Below are positions 1 through 7,847 of a stretch of DNA of 64,000 bases, in pieces. The position numbers and the translations under genes are program-made. Each line of letters opens with the position of its first letter. Positions within the stretch are counted from its first letter, which is position 1. The DNA lies in the NCBI GenBank assembly GCA_023439125.1, contig JAEXOU010000005.1, positions 372,001 to 436,000 of the forward strand, in the 5' to 3' direction. This DNA is from Bacillota bacterium. GTDB taxonomy: Bacteria > Bacillota > Clostridia > Lachnospirales > Lachnospiraceae. A model generated the notes under the pieces. That model searched no databases and had not been told where the DNA came from. It was given only the letters and a program-made list of their open reading frames with translations.

Positions 1-222
1 ATTGATAAGGAAGATTCAAAGTTATTTTTTCAATTAATCGATATGAGATATGAAAAGAAAAGTACCATCCTAACAACCAATATAAACTTCGGAGATTGGG
101 ATGATATATTCTTTAATTCAGTTATTGCAATCCTTGATCGTATACTCCATCATGCTCATGTCGTAAATATAACAGGTAAATCATATCGATTAAAAGATTA
201 TATAAAAAATGAGGATGAGTAA
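1..222 (+). CDS. istB: IS21-family helper ATPase IstB, C-terminal part (cut by window start)
   Basis: The reading frame is open from base 1 to the TAA at 220-222 and gives about 73 residues. They match the end of IstB-type transposition helper proteins: the MRYEKKSTILTTN block (sensor-like strand and arginines), then the FGDWDDIFFN stretch, HHAHVVNITGKSYRLKD and a short acidic tail. IstB is the AAA+ ATPase that partners the IstA transposase of IS21-family elements. The N-terminal Walker motifs lie outside the window, so I cannot say whether the element is intact. Only decayed gene fragments follow, consistent with an insertion into already degraded DNA. Confidence 0.85.
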   Translation: MDKEDSKLFFQLIDMRYEKKSTILTTNINFGDWDDIFFNSVIAILDRILHHAHVVNITGKSYRLKDYIKNEDE

Positions 223-239
223 CGAACTTGTACATCATT

Positions 240-541
240 ATGAGATCGAAAATGTACATTTACATCTTGACTTTATAACTACGTTGGTTATTATTATAAG
301 TAAATGTCGTGTTCCGCACAGTGGAAAAATTCTGTGGATACCAATCATTCCTCTTATTTTTTCCATAGCATATGCCATATTCTATATCATGAAGGTGCCA
401 TTGCTGCGAGTAATATTCGGGGACATGACCGTATTTGTGTGTTTATTCTTTGCGGCAGTTATGGAGGGATGTATTTAGGGGGGACTGATTCCGTGGAAAG
501 GATTATGTGCCTCGTTTCTATTTTGCAGGTGCGGTACCTGA
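240..541 (+). pseudogene. Remnant of a membrane sensor (histidine-kinase N-terminal region)
   Basis: The frame starting near 209 carries two hydrophobic stretches, around LDFITTLVIIIS and IPLIFSIAYAIFYIM, followed by GDMTVFVCLFFAAVMEGC. This resembles the multi-helix sensor part found at the N terminus of Lachnospiraceae histidine kinases. A TAG at 476-478 interrupts it, and the same frame continues as GGLIPWKG before stopping again at about 541. No kinase domain follows. I read it as a decayed fragment between the IS element and the next remnant. The family link is from memory of similar sequences and is only moderate. Confidence 0.4.
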
Positions 542-860
542 AAATGAATATACACCAGACACACCTATGAGTATTACGATTCAGGAGAACCCAAATTCAT
601 ATGTAGAAGCCGACATAGCTAAGCTGTTTATCCAGTCATGAGGAGCAGATTCTCCGAGACCGCTGTCTTTGAGAAATGTGAAGGATGGAAAAGAGTATGC
701 CTGGGAGTATTCTTCCGTACTTCTGGAATCCGACAGCCGGAAAGCAGTGATTGGTGGACATCAAATGCCAATAAAGGATTACTGGAAAAAAGTTGACAGA
801 AAGAAAAGAGAAACTGGGCAGGAGGCCAAAGAAGGATTAGTAGGAGGGCGGTTGACATGA
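495..860 (+). pseudogene. Broken gene resembling the DUF6935-type Lachnospiraceae domain
   Basis: Frame 3 reads KDYVPRFYFAGAVPENEY, a TPMSITIQENP stretch and AKLFIQS, then meets a TGA at 639-641. It continues without shift as GADSPRPLSLRNVKDGKEYAWEYSS up to the TGA at 858-860. The GADSPR...W.WEYSS pattern is the hallmark of a small domain common in Lachnospiraceae, usually near surface or signalling genes. There is no start codon or ribosome site for the whole, and the first part overlaps the previous remnant in another frame. The nonsense codon and missing N terminus mark it as a pseudogene. Its end overlaps the ATG of the lipoprotein gene at 857. Confidence 0.55.
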
Positions 861-1576
861 AAATAGGAGTACGGAAAGGAATGTTTGCAGTTAGTGTTCT
901 AGCGCTGATTTTGACGGCCTGCCAGAAGAAAGAAGTAGAGGAGGTTTTTCAGATAGAGGAACCTGCCGTGGAATCTTCTGTGAGTCCTATACCAGAGGAT
1001 ACAAATACAACTATCGCAGAAACGGAAGAGAATACGATAGATTTAGAAAACGCGGAAACAGCAAAAGATGCCTATCAAGCGTTTTTAAGTGGAAATGAGA
1101 CCGTAGTTACAGCAGAGAGGTTAAAAGATGAGGTTATGATTTATCAAGATACCGAAGAGGAACCAAAGATATTTACCAAGAAAGCAATGAGCCAAATTAC
1201 GACACCAAACGACGATCAAAGGGATAAATATCTGAAGGTCGAGATAGAATTTGACATTCCTATCGCAACCAATTACTTTATTATCGCAAAACTTACAAAG
1301 GATACACAAGAGAATGCGAAAGGAATCGTTATCATTCCAGGATTATTTCAACCAACCAACCTACTAGTAGCAAAAGAACAATTCAATGAATCCATTACAT
1401 TAGAGTCTGGACGTCAAGCGATAACGCTGTATTTTCTAGCGGAAAAGCTGAAACAGCGGAAAATGGATGGACCATACCAAGTTTATGTCGGAATACGATA
1501 TATGGATGGCGAAAATCCGATAGAAGAATCCGTGATGTTTCTAACGAAGGATTATCAATATCAACAATTCGAGTAA
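857..1576 (+). CDS. Putative lipoprotein of unknown function
   Basis: This 239-residue protein begins with a basic n-region, a hydrophobic h-region and the lipobox LTAC, so Cys22 should be lipidated and the mature protein anchored on the outer face of the membrane. After the Cys comes a long acidic, Ser/Thr/Pro-rich linker (residues 25-70) and then a compact domain ending in IRYMDGENPIEESVMFLTKDYQYQQFE. I do not recognise the domain. The ATG overlaps the stop of the broken gene upstream (ATGA), suggesting the two were once translationally coupled. A clear terminator follows. Function is unknown; the secretion signal is the firm part. Confidence 0.75.
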   Translation: MKIGVRKGMFAVSVLALILTACQKKEVEEVFQIEEPAVESSVSPIPEDTNTTIAETEENTIDLENAETAKDAYQAFLSGNETVVTAERLKDEVMIYQDTEEEPKIFTKKAMSQITTPNDDQRDKYLKVEIEFDIPIATNYFIIAKLTKDTQENAKGIVIIPGLFQPTNLLVAKEQFNESITLESGRQAITLYFLAEKLKQRKMDGPYQVYVGIRYMDGENPIEESVMFLTKDYQYQQFE

Positions 1577-1585
1577 AATAGAGAG

Positions 1586-1634
1586 AAAGCAGTTACAAAA
1601 TAAAGAGAAATGAATGTTTTGTAACTGCTTTTTT
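1586..1634 (+). terminator. Rho-independent terminator after the lipoprotein gene
   Basis: A 15-bp stem pairs 1586-1600 (AAAGCAGTTACAAAA) with 1617-1631, with a 16-base loop, followed by a short run of T. It lies 10 bases after the stop codon of the lipoprotein gene. Confidence 0.85.
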
Positions 1635-1752
1635 CATGCCTAGGAGAAGTTCATATAAAATAGTTCATTTTACTGCGTTAATATGCCATAATCACATAAT
1701 TACAAGGAACAACAAACCCGCATAAATACTGAAAAATAAGGAGTTTTAAGCA

Positions 1753-2235
1753 ATGATTAAAATACTATTCGTCTGTCACGGCAACATCTGCAGAAGTCCG
1801 ATGGCGGAATTTATATTGAAAGACATGGTAAAAAAACAAGGGTTAGACGATCAATTTGAGATTGCGTCAGCTGCTACAAGCACAGAAGAAATATGGAATG
1901 GCGTTGGGAATCCAGTTTATCCACCAGCAAGAGAAGAATTGGCTCGCCATGGTATTCGTTGTGATGGAAAGAGAGCTGTTCAGCTAAAAAAAGAAGATTA
2001 TGATTACTATGATTATCTTATTGGCATGGATACGATGAATATTCGTAATATAGAACGAATGACAGGACATAAAGGTGAGAAAATATCGATGTTATTAGAG
2101 TATGCTGGAAGAAAAGATAGCATATCGGATCCTTGGTATAGCTCACGTTTTGATGTAACATATCGTGATGTTGTTGAGGGATGCCAAGCATTTCTTAAGT
2201 ATTTAATTGAGTCCGGTAAGATTATAGTTAAATAA
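1753..2235 (+). CDS. Low-molecular-weight protein-tyrosine phosphatase
   Basis: The 160-residue protein has the family's exact layout. The N-terminal P-loop CHGNICRS gives Cys8 as nucleophile and Arg14 as phosphate-binding residue. The late DPWY motif gives Asp126 as general acid, next to the usual helix ending DVVEGCQAFLKYL. Length is normal for the family (about 150-165). Such enzymes dephosphorylate tyrosine or arginine residues on proteins in the cytosol. The gene stands alone: there is no protein kinase or capsule gene beside it, so its substrate cannot be inferred here. The start ATG has GGAG 11-14 bases upstream. Confidence 0.93.
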   Translation: MIKILFVCHGNICRSPMAEFILKDMVKKQGLDDQFEIASAATSTEEIWNGVGNPVYPPAREELARHGIRCDGKRAVQLKKEDYDYYDYLIGMDTMNIRNIERMTGHKGEKISMLLEYAGRKDSISDPWYSSRFDVTYRDVVEGCQAFLKYLIESGKIIVK

Positions 2236-2410
2236 ATCCACAGTTATGAAATACTTTAATAAAGTTATTAAAATCAATATTTGTCCTTCGAAAAGATACT
2301 ACAGTCGTTGAATTTTTGTAGTATATAAATATACAGTGATCAATTGATTGTCAACGGGTCCAAAGCAAATTTACACCAAATTGAGATAAATAGAAAGGGA
2401 ATAGAGTACA

Positions 2411-3385
2411 ATGGACAAAAGATTTAAAATTGAAAATTTCCAGTGGGAACGCCATCAAAATCAGATGAATGAGTTATATTATCAAATTAGTAGTAAATAT
2501 CCGAATGGTATGTATTGGAGTTACGATCCAAATTTCTGTCCGTGGGAAAATACCTTTGTTTTGCTTGACCAAAAGTATTTGAATGAGGAGGGCGTTGGCA
2601 AAGTAATCGGGAAGGCACAAGTAAATTATTATCATAAACTGGAGAATCATATTCCAATCGAGGTAATGCAGAGAATTATATTTCATTATCGAGTGATGCC
2701 GGAATATGAGGAAGTATCAGAAGCTGTAGAACTTTTGTTTGATGCCATTGTTGATAAAGCAATCGTTCTTGCAGAAAAGTCTACACCTGGACGTAAATGC
2801 GTTTTGTGTCAATCGTGTACAGATAATGAGGAATTTTATATTAAGCATATTCAGGAAAAGGGATATGTGGAACGAACCGGATATTACTGCATGAGCCTAA
2901 AGAAGGGCGAAGAGAATTTAGGCGAATTACAACATATTAAGGGGATTGAGGTAAGAAATATTACAGAAAAGTTTGATTCTTATAAAGATAGAATTTTAGA
3001 GATAGAACAGGAGTGCTTTCTGGATGATGTCATGAGTCAAGAGGAGCTTGATGATGTGGCAAAAGAAAATAGACTTACGGTATATGGTGCTTTCGATCAA
3101 GAGGAATTAATCGGATTATGTATCGGAGACCAACCTAAAGGAGATGCGCCAGAGGTTTTTAGTTTGAATGTATGTAAAGAATACCGCAGAAAGGGGATTG
3201 CGAGAGATCTGTTAATCACCTTGCTAAAGGACTTGAAAGAAATTGGGGCAGACTACATAACCTTGGCTGTAAAGAATGATAACGAGCCAGCAATCAACTT
3301 ATATCGTACGATAGGGTTTGTTGCATACAGGAATGAAAGAATGTTTGGAAAAGAACATATACGGACAACAGCTCAAAAGAGATAA
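2411..3385 (+). CDS. GNAT-family N-acetyltransferase, long form
   Basis: This protein of 324 residues has a C-terminal GNAT fold: the strand VFSLNVCKEYRRKGIARDLL contains the acetyl-CoA pyrophosphate loop (RRKGIA), followed by LAVKNDNEPAINLYRTIGF, the usual motif B. The N-terminal 170 residues are of less certain fold and may be a second, degenerate GNAT-like half, as seen in tandem GNAT proteins. The substrate cannot be predicted. The gene is monocistronic: a 175-base gap precedes it and a small hairpin follows. Confidence 0.85.
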   Translation: MDKRFKIENFQWERHQNQMNELYYQISSKYPNGMYWSYDPNFCPWENTFVLLDQKYLNEEGVGKVIGKAQVNYYHKLENHIPIEVMQRIIFHYRVMPEYEEVSEAVELLFDAIVDKAIVLAEKSTPGRKCVLCQSCTDNEEFYIKHIQEKGYVERTGYYCMSLKKGEENLGELQHIKGIEVRNITEKFDSYKDRILEIEQECFLDDVMSQEELDDVAKENRLTVYGAFDQEELIGLCIGDQPKGDAPEVFSLNVCKEYRRKGIARDLLITLLKDLKEIGADYITLAVKNDNEPAINLYRTIGFVAYRNERMFGKEHIRTTAQKR

Positions 3386-3454
3386 GGAAAATATGTAGAT
3401 GTAGAACCAAACAAGATTTGTGGATGCAGATAATAGATTTGCACAGTTATTTGA

Positions 3455-3485
3455 TACCCACAAAAAAGTGGGTAGTTTTCATTTC
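3455..3485 (+). terminator. Short terminator-like hairpin
   Basis: TACCCAC (3455-3461) pairs with GTGGGTA (3468-3474) around a six-A loop, followed by a T-rich stretch. It lies 70 bases after the acetyltransferase stop and upstream of the hydrolase start, so it probably ends the upstream transcript. The short stem makes this moderate. Confidence 0.45.
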
Positions 3486-3522
3486 TTTATTTATCGGTTA
3501 TTGTAAAGATGAGGTGATGAAA

Positions 3523-4041
3523 ATGAAAAAAGAAACGCTATTGTTAATTGATATTCAGGATATGTATTTTACGCCCGAGGCAAACTTATTATATCGACCT
3601 CGTGAGGCTGCAATGAAGGCAGCGGTTTTGTTAAGAAAATTTAGAGAGGAAGGGAAAACGATAATTCATGTAAAACATAATGTCAAGATGTTTTCCGAGA
3701 TCAATAAATTAGTGGAACCCTGTGAAGGAGAAAAAATAATTACCAAGGACTACCCGAGTGCGTTTCTTGGTACAGATTTACAAGAGTACTTGAAGGATAA
3801 CGGAATAGAAAAAATAATTGTCGTTGGTATGATGTCACATATGTGTGTTGATACAACGGTCAGAGCATGCCAGGATTATGGGTATGAAGTTGTTGTTATT
3901 GAGGATGCCTGTACAACCAAAGATCTTATTTTTCAGGGAAGAAAAATAGACGCTATCCTAGTTCATGCGGCATATATGGCAGCACTGGATGGGATGTTTG
4001 CAAAGGTAATGCAATTGGATGATTATATATGTTATCTTTAG
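3523..4041 (+). CDS. Isochorismatase-like cysteine hydrolase
   Basis: The product of about 172 residues shows the catalytic triad of the isochorismatase superfamily: Asp10 in LLLIDIQD, Lys75 in the ITKDYPSAF strand and Cys108 in MMSHMCVDTTVRACQDYG. The C terminus has the usual VVVIEDACTT strand. Family members hydrolyse amides such as nicotinamide or ureidomalonate-type compounds; the substrate here is not predictable. The frame is open much further upstream, but that part crosses the hairpin at 3455-3474. The ATG at 3523 has GAGGTG six bases upstream, so I use it. A fragment of another gene follows at once. Confidence 0.9.
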   Translation: MKKETLLLIDIQDMYFTPEANLLYRPREAAMKAAVLLRKFREEGKTIIHVKHNVKMFSEINKLVEPCEGEKIITKDYPSAFLGTDLQEYLKDNGIEKIIVVGMMSHMCVDTTVRACQDYGYEVVVIEDACTTKDLIFQGRKIDAILVHAAYMAALDGMFAKVMQLDDYICYL

Positions 4042-4042
4042 T

Positions 4043-4165
4043 AATGCATTTCAGGTTTTGAGTGATGGAGGAGTAGTTCTTGAACCTATCGGTGAGCTTC
4101 CATGGAGTAAATGCTGTGCAACTATTATTGACAAATATGGAGTCTGTTGGTGGATTTCAATTTGA
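4043..4165 (+). pseudogene. C-terminal fragment of a VOC (PhnB/glyoxalase-like) protein
   Basis: Starting right after the hydrolase stop, this frame reads AFQVLSDGGVVLEPIGELPW, then SKCCATIIDKYGVCWWISI and TGA at 4163-4165. This is the typical last strand-helix-strand of PhnB-type vicinal-oxygen-chelate proteins (L.dGG.v..pl....W....g...DkfGv.W.i). The rest of the gene is absent and there is no start codon, so it is a deletion remnant. It also overlaps the ribosome-binding region of the next gene. Confidence 0.65.
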
Positions 4166-4194
4166 TAAACTTGAATTTGCAAGGAGAGATAGCT

Positions 4195-4770
4195 TTGAAA
4201 AAATTCATCATAATATCTGGTGTTCCGCGCGCTGGAAAAAGTACAATTTCGCAAACAATAGCAAAAAGATTTGGTTATCAGCATATTAGTATGGATTCAA
4301 TTATTGCTGGCATCGAAACAGTTTTCCCTGAAACCAATATTGATACAGAAGCACCTATAGACCCTTATGTCAATTTGATAAATATCAGTTCTAGGATAGC
4401 TCCGTTTATTAAAGCAATGATAGATAGCGGGGAATATGATGAATGTGATTATGGGGCAGTTATTGATGTGTATCAGTTATTACCACAAGATTATATATCA
4501 CACCTGAGCAAAGAAAATTGTGATATTTATTATTTTCTATCATCGGATGTGACACCAGAAGAAAGATTTCGGTTGCTTAAATTGTATGATACAGTCAATG
4601 ATTACACTTATTTTCATTCAGACGAAGAAAAGCAGCAGGATTGTCTAGATATTGTGAATATCAGCCACAAGATTAAAGAACAGTGTATTTTTCATAACTT
4701 GCCTTTTTACGAAACATCATATAATCGTGATGAAGTAATAAATGTGTTCATGCACCAACTGGCGAATTAA
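4195..4770 (+). CDS. P-loop kinase-like ATP-binding protein
   Basis: This protein of about 191 residues begins LKKFIIISGVPRAGKST; the Walker A loop GVPRAGKST is close to the start, as in adenylate/shikimate-kinase-like and AAA_33-type small-molecule kinases. Later parts include CDIYYFLSSDVTPEERFRLL (lid-like region with arginines) and a C terminus NLPFYETSYNRDEVINVFM, which resembles nucleoside/phosphotransfer kinases. I choose the TTG at 4195 because AAGGAG (4181-4186) lies eight bases upstream; the longer open frame overlaps the VOC remnant. The substrate is unknown. No partner gene is evident. Confidence 0.75.
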   Translation: MKKFIIISGVPRAGKSTISQTIAKRFGYQHISMDSIIAGIETVFPETNIDTEAPIDPYVNLINISSRIAPFIKAMIDSGEYDECDYGAVIDVYQLLPQDYISHLSKENCDIYYFLSSDVTPEERFRLLKLYDTVNDYTYFHSDEEKQQDCLDIVNISHKIKEQCIFHNLPFYETSYNRDEVINVFMHQLAN

Positions 4771-4803
4771 ATTCCTATTTGTCGAATAGAAAGAAAGGAG
4801 AAC

Positions 4804-4882
4804 GTAGTAGATAGTATTTTGTGTAAAGTAAGTAAAGAAAGTTTATTTTACATACTTTGAAACATATTATACAGTCTACTAC
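4804..4882. promoter_or_regulatory. Long imperfect inverted repeat upstream of the HxlR gene (probable operator)
   Basis: GTAGTAG at 4804-4810 is mirrored by CTACTAC at 4876-4882, and the arms stay largely complementary through the whole 79 bases, including AAAGTAAGTAAAG against CTTTGAAAC/ACATACTTT. AAAGTAAGT-type and ACATACTTT-type half sites are characteristic of HxlR-family operators. It ends 12 bases before the HxlR start codon, which fits autoregulation. Confidence 0.5.
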
Positions 4883-4894
4883 TAAAAATAAAAT

Positions 4895-5296
4895 ATGAAA
4901 ATACGAACCGATTACACATGTCCACTTGAAATAGTCCATGACATTGTAAAAGGAAAGTGGAAAACAATCATCCTGTTTCAAATGAAAGATGGAGTAAGAA
5001 CATTGTCAGAACTTGAAAATAGGATTGAAGGAATAACTCAGAAAATGTTACTGGAACAACTTCGAGAATTAATTCAGTTTGGACTGGTGGAAAAGAAAAC
5101 CTTTCAAGGATACCCCTTACATGTTGAGTATTCTCTTACGGAGCATAGAGGCAGGAGAATGATTGAGGCCATAAAAATCATGCAAATGATAGGCATAGAT
5201 TACATGCTTGAAAATGGAATGGAAGAATCACTTATATGCAAGGGAATTTTGACTGAAGAACAGGTTTTGAACAAAAATAATCTGATGCATGGATGA
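4895..5296 (+). CDS. HxlR-family winged-helix transcriptional regulator
   Basis: At 133 residues, this is a typical HxlR/DUF24 regulator. Cys9 sits in the N-terminal YTCPLE motif, followed by DIVKGKWKTIILFQM, LSELENRIEGITQKMLLEQLREL (recognition helix) and the wing LVEKKTFQGYPLHVEYSLTE. HxlR proteins sense electrophiles or thiol stress through the conserved Cys and usually control a divergent reductase gene. Here the upstream neighbour points the same way and is a kinase, so the usual target is missing. It is an orphan regulator, probably autoregulated through the repeat at 4804-4882. Confidence 0.9.
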   Translation: MKIRTDYTCPLEIVHDIVKGKWKTIILFQMKDGVRTLSELENRIEGITQKMLLEQLRELIQFGLVEKKTFQGYPLHVEYSLTEHRGRRMIEAIKIMQMIGIDYMLENGMEESLICKGILTEEQVLNKNNLMHG

Positions 5297-5471
5297 TACG
5301 AATCAATAGCAATTTCAGAATTCGACTATTGTAGAATAAAACATAATTATCAGATTAATTAAACTTTACTGTAATAATCTTACTTAATGAATTAATAGTT
5401 TCTATCATGTTATTGGTTTCGTTGGTGTGATTTGTGCATAAGATATTATAAAAAGCATTGAGAGCTGATAT

Positions 5472-6656
5472 ATGCCAGATTATGTAAATGAAAGGGAGTT
5501 GTTAAGTCAACTGAATAATAGGGGAACACATATAAATGATAACCGCGACGATTACAATCAACAAAGAGATGACTTACGTAGAGATAATGAAAACCATCAA
5601 GACTGCAATGGTTGTTTCGATGATCGTCAAAGACGGAATCATGGTATAGACCAAAATAACAGATTAAAACAAGATGATAATTCGCGACCAAGTGATTGGA
5701 CACTTATAGCTAATCGTACCGAAGCAAATGAACGAATGATACTGAGTCAAAGAGATAGAGATCAAGACAGAGACAGAGATAGAGACAGAGACAGAGATAG
5801 AGACAGAGACAGAGACAGAGATAGAGACAGGGATAGAGACAGGGATAGAGACAGAGATCAAGATAGAGATAGAGACAGGGATAGAGATAGAGACCGAGAT
5901 AGAGATAGAGATAATACAGGAAGACCAGGAGGCCCAGGAACCCAAGGAAGACCAGGCGGTCAAGGAACCCAAGGTGGTCAAGGAGGCCCAGGAAGTCAAA
6001 GCGGTCAAGGAACCCAAGGTGGTCAAGGAAGACCAGGAGGTCCAGGTGGTCCACGTAGGAGAGAATTCGGTCCTCGTGAGCATTTTCCAAGAAATAATTT
6101 TCCACTTCCACCACAAGAGATTTTATATCTTCAAAACGGTGTCATTCGATCTATTAACCGTGCTGGAATAAATACGTTAGTAACCATAGCGCTAAGTACA
6201 AGAAACGTACCGAATCAAAATCAGTTGATTACCTTAGTGGTTACTCCAAACACTGTGCTTCGTGATCAGAATCTACGTATGATTCGAATCAATGATCTTC
6301 GAATTGGTATGTTTATCTCGGCTGCTTATTCCTCGAGATTTACAAGAAGTATTCCACCTCAAGCAGTTGCTTTTAGTATCATTGCATTTATTGAGGAACC
6401 GTTTGCTGTTACGACTGGAACAATTATCTCTATAAATGAAAGAAATCGAACGTTTACAACTGGAAATCGTAACAATGTGAATACACAAATCGTTTTTAAT
6501 GTAACTGACGAAACTGAAATTTTTGCTCCAGGTGGTGGAAGGGTACGCTTCAATCGATTAAGAGTTGGAGATAGGGTTCGAGTAGAACATGCAACTTTCC
6601 AAACATTGAGTATTCCTCCACAGACGACAGCATTTCGTGTTTTTATCCTAAATTAA
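5472..6656 (+). CDS. Repetitive surface or spore-associated protein: Arg-Asp repeat, collagen-like repeat and two tandem beta domains
   Basis: This 394-residue protein has four parts. Residues 1-93 are polar and rich in Asn, Asp, Arg and Gln. Residues 94-147 are an almost pure Arg-Asp dipeptide repeat, with Gln at three points. Residues 149-196 are Gly-X-Y triplets (GRPGGPGTQG type), broken once by SQS. Residues 215-394 hold two related beta-rich modules, each with an internal G.I.SIN....T opening and closing with a R.NDLRIGM/RFNRLRVGD turn and a SIPPQ..AF strand. There is no signal peptide or membrane helix. Collagen-like tracts occur in exosporium and surface proteins of Firmicutes, so a spore-coat role is possible but unproven. 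The Arg-Asp repeat gives alternating charges. The gene stands alone with its own terminator. Confidence 0.8.
   Translation: MPDYVNERELLSQLNNRGTHINDNRDDYNQQRDDLRRDNENHQDCNGCFDDRQRRNHGIDQNNRLKQDDNSRPSDWTLIANRTEANERMILSQRDRDQDRDRDRDRDRDRDRDRDRDRDRDRDRDRDRDQDRDRDRDRDRDRDRDRDNTGRPGGPGTQGRPGGQGTQGGQGGPGSQSGQGTQGGQGRPGGPGGPRRREFGPREHFPRNNFPLPPQEILYLQNGVIRSINRAGINTLVTIALSTRNVPNQNQLITLVVTPNTVLRDQNLRMIRINDLRIGMFISAAYSSRFTRSIPPQAVAFSIIAFIEEPFAVTTGTIISINERNRTFTTGNRNNVNTQIVFNVTDETEIFAPGGGRVRFNRLRVGDRVRVEHATFQTLSIPPQTTAFRVFILN
5751..5912 (+). repeat. Tandem GAYAGA hexanucleotide-type repeat encoding Arg-Asp
   Basis: About 27 units of AGAGA(T/C) encode alternating Arg and Asp inside the repetitive protein. 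Variation is mostly synonymous at the Asp codon (GAT/GAC) with occasional GGGAT and CAA changes. Such a repeat is prone to slippage in multiples of six bases, which keeps the frame. Confidence 0.9.
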
Positions 6657-6745
6657 CAGTTATTGTGGAGCGTATTTCTGGATTGTATTAGAGTTTGTTG
6701 CTTATACTTCTTATGAAGTGCATAATTTAAGTTTTTCGTGATATT

Positions 6746-6794
6746 TGGACCGAGGAATAAATTAAGATTTATTTTTATTCCTTGGTCCTTTTTT
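6746..6794 (+). terminator. Rho-independent terminator
   Basis: GGACCGAGGAATAAA (from 6747) pairs with TTTATTCCTTGGTCC (to 6788), followed by six T. It lies about 90 bases downstream of the repetitive-protein gene. Confidence 0.85.
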
Positions 6795-6815
6795 GTACTG
6801 CAATAAAAATAAACC

Positions 6816-6830
6816 ACCGGCTTTGCCGGT
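6816..6830. repeat. Small perfect hairpin ACCGGC-TTT-GCCGGT
   Basis: A six-base perfect inverted repeat with a three-base loop sits just after the terminator in otherwise AT-rich DNA. Hairpins of this composition mark the ends of IS200/IS605-type elements, but no other part of such an element is visible here. Confidence 0.4.
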
Positions 6831-7006
6831 ATGTCCCCAATTCACTTTAGCTTTAAGTAAAACCTCCTAACATTTTGATGTAAGCGCAGATTTTAGAAAT
6901 AATCTAAAAGTTTATGACATGATAAAATGAATCATATTAAAAATAATACATAGAATCGTCGTGAAAAGCCAAACTAATTTTGAAGTTAAGAAAGGTGGAT
7001 ATTACG

Positions 7007-7381
7007 ATGATGAAATTTTTTAAATGTGATAATGATAGTTTGTTAATCCCAGTTACTAAATGCTTCACAAATGAAGGAAGTCTAAAAAGTGCAGATGAGA
7101 TTACTCCAAATAGCGAGGATGCTTCCAAAGAAAAGCATATTCCAGTAGTGACCTGCACAGAAAATACGATTATAGTCAATGTTGGAAGTATAGCACATCC
7201 AATGACTGAAGAGCATTCAATTACGAGTGTCATCCTTGAAACACAAAAAGGAGGACAATATCAATTCTTGCCACATGACAGTGAGCCTATTGCTAAATTT
7301 GAAGTTGCTTCTGGTGATCGTGCAGTTGCAGCATATGCTTATTGTAATTTGCATGGATTGTGGAAAGTAGATATCGATTAA
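7007..7381 (+). CDS. Superoxide reductase-like protein (desulfoferrodoxin family lacking the rubredoxin-like centre)
   Basis: From the ATG at 7007 (AAAGGTGG eight bases upstream) the product has 124 residues. The C-terminal superoxide-reductase domain keeps all five ligands of the active Fe site: His44 (EKHIPV), His64 (AHPM), His70 (EEH), Cys113 and His116 (CNLHGLW). Desulfoferrodoxins also carry an N-terminal FeCys4 centre (C-x2-C and CC). Here that region keeps the MKFFKC start but reads CDNDSLL, with only Cys7 and Cys19, so centre I cannot form. The protein should reduce superoxide to peroxide using electrons from an external donor. It stands alone between two terminators. Confidence 0.85.
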   Translation: MMKFFKCDNDSLLIPVTKCFTNEGSLKSADEITPNSEDASKEKHIPVVTCTENTIIVNVGSIAHPMTEEHSITSVILETQKGGQYQFLPHDSEPIAKFEVASGDRAVAAYAYCNLHGLWKVDID

Positions 7382-7397
7382 GTCAATATTGATGATT

Positions 7398-7442
7398 GAA
7401 AAGAAGAGGATGCAGATAAAGTTGTTTTCTTCTTCTTTTCTT
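7398..7442 (+). terminator. Probable terminator after the superoxide reductase-like gene
   Basis: GAAAAGAAGA (7398-7407) pairs with TCTTCTTTTC (7429-7438) and is followed by a T-rich run, 17 bases after the stop codon. The long 21-base loop lowers confidence. Confidence 0.5.
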
Positions 7443-7847
7443 TTATTATATTTATAAGACTGCGTTTGAGTGGGATACCACTTTTGACAAGGAATTTCAA
7501 CAAAAAAGTCTACTATTATACGAATTTAATGAATAACATCAATGAACGACATAATATCCTAATCAATGCACAAAATATTATAACTAATAATGTACAACGT
7601 AATATGGCAATAATTGTTCAACATAATAGACGTAATAGGTTACAATCTATAGTATAATATTTTATAATATAGTATAATGAAAAATGAAGATGCAAAACGA
7701 AGTAATACGAAAAACTAAGAAATAAAAAAACTAAAAAAAGATTAAACCTAAGAAAAACCGAAAAGAATCAGATGAAGTTTGATCTAAAATTTTAATATTA
7801 TCTAGATATTGATTTTGCAAAAGATAGATTTCGATTGAAATGGGGGA
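7443..7847. other. AT-rich intergenic stretch without a convincing gene
   Basis: About 400 bases of A/T-rich sequence. A 63-codon frame starting at a TTG (7466-7657) gives an Asn/Ile-rich peptide without ribosome site or recognisable domain, so I do not call it a gene. TATAAT-like boxes occur repeatedly around 7655-7680, but base composition alone explains them. A GGGGGAA ribosome site for the next gene lies at the right end. Confidence 0.5.

Noticed and set aside
2297..2323. Hairpin TACTACA...TGTAGTA upstream of the acetyltransferase
   Set aside because: Seven-base stem without a T-tract; too weak to call a terminator.
5664..6116. Two long minus-strand frames opposite the repeat protein
   Set aside because: They are mirror products of the hexamer and Gly-X-Y repeats (Ser-Ile and Tyr-Leu dipeptides), not genes.
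7466..7657. 63-codon Asn/Ile-rich frame starting at a TTG
   Set aside because: No ribosome-binding site, no recognisable domain and a composition expected from the A/T-rich region.
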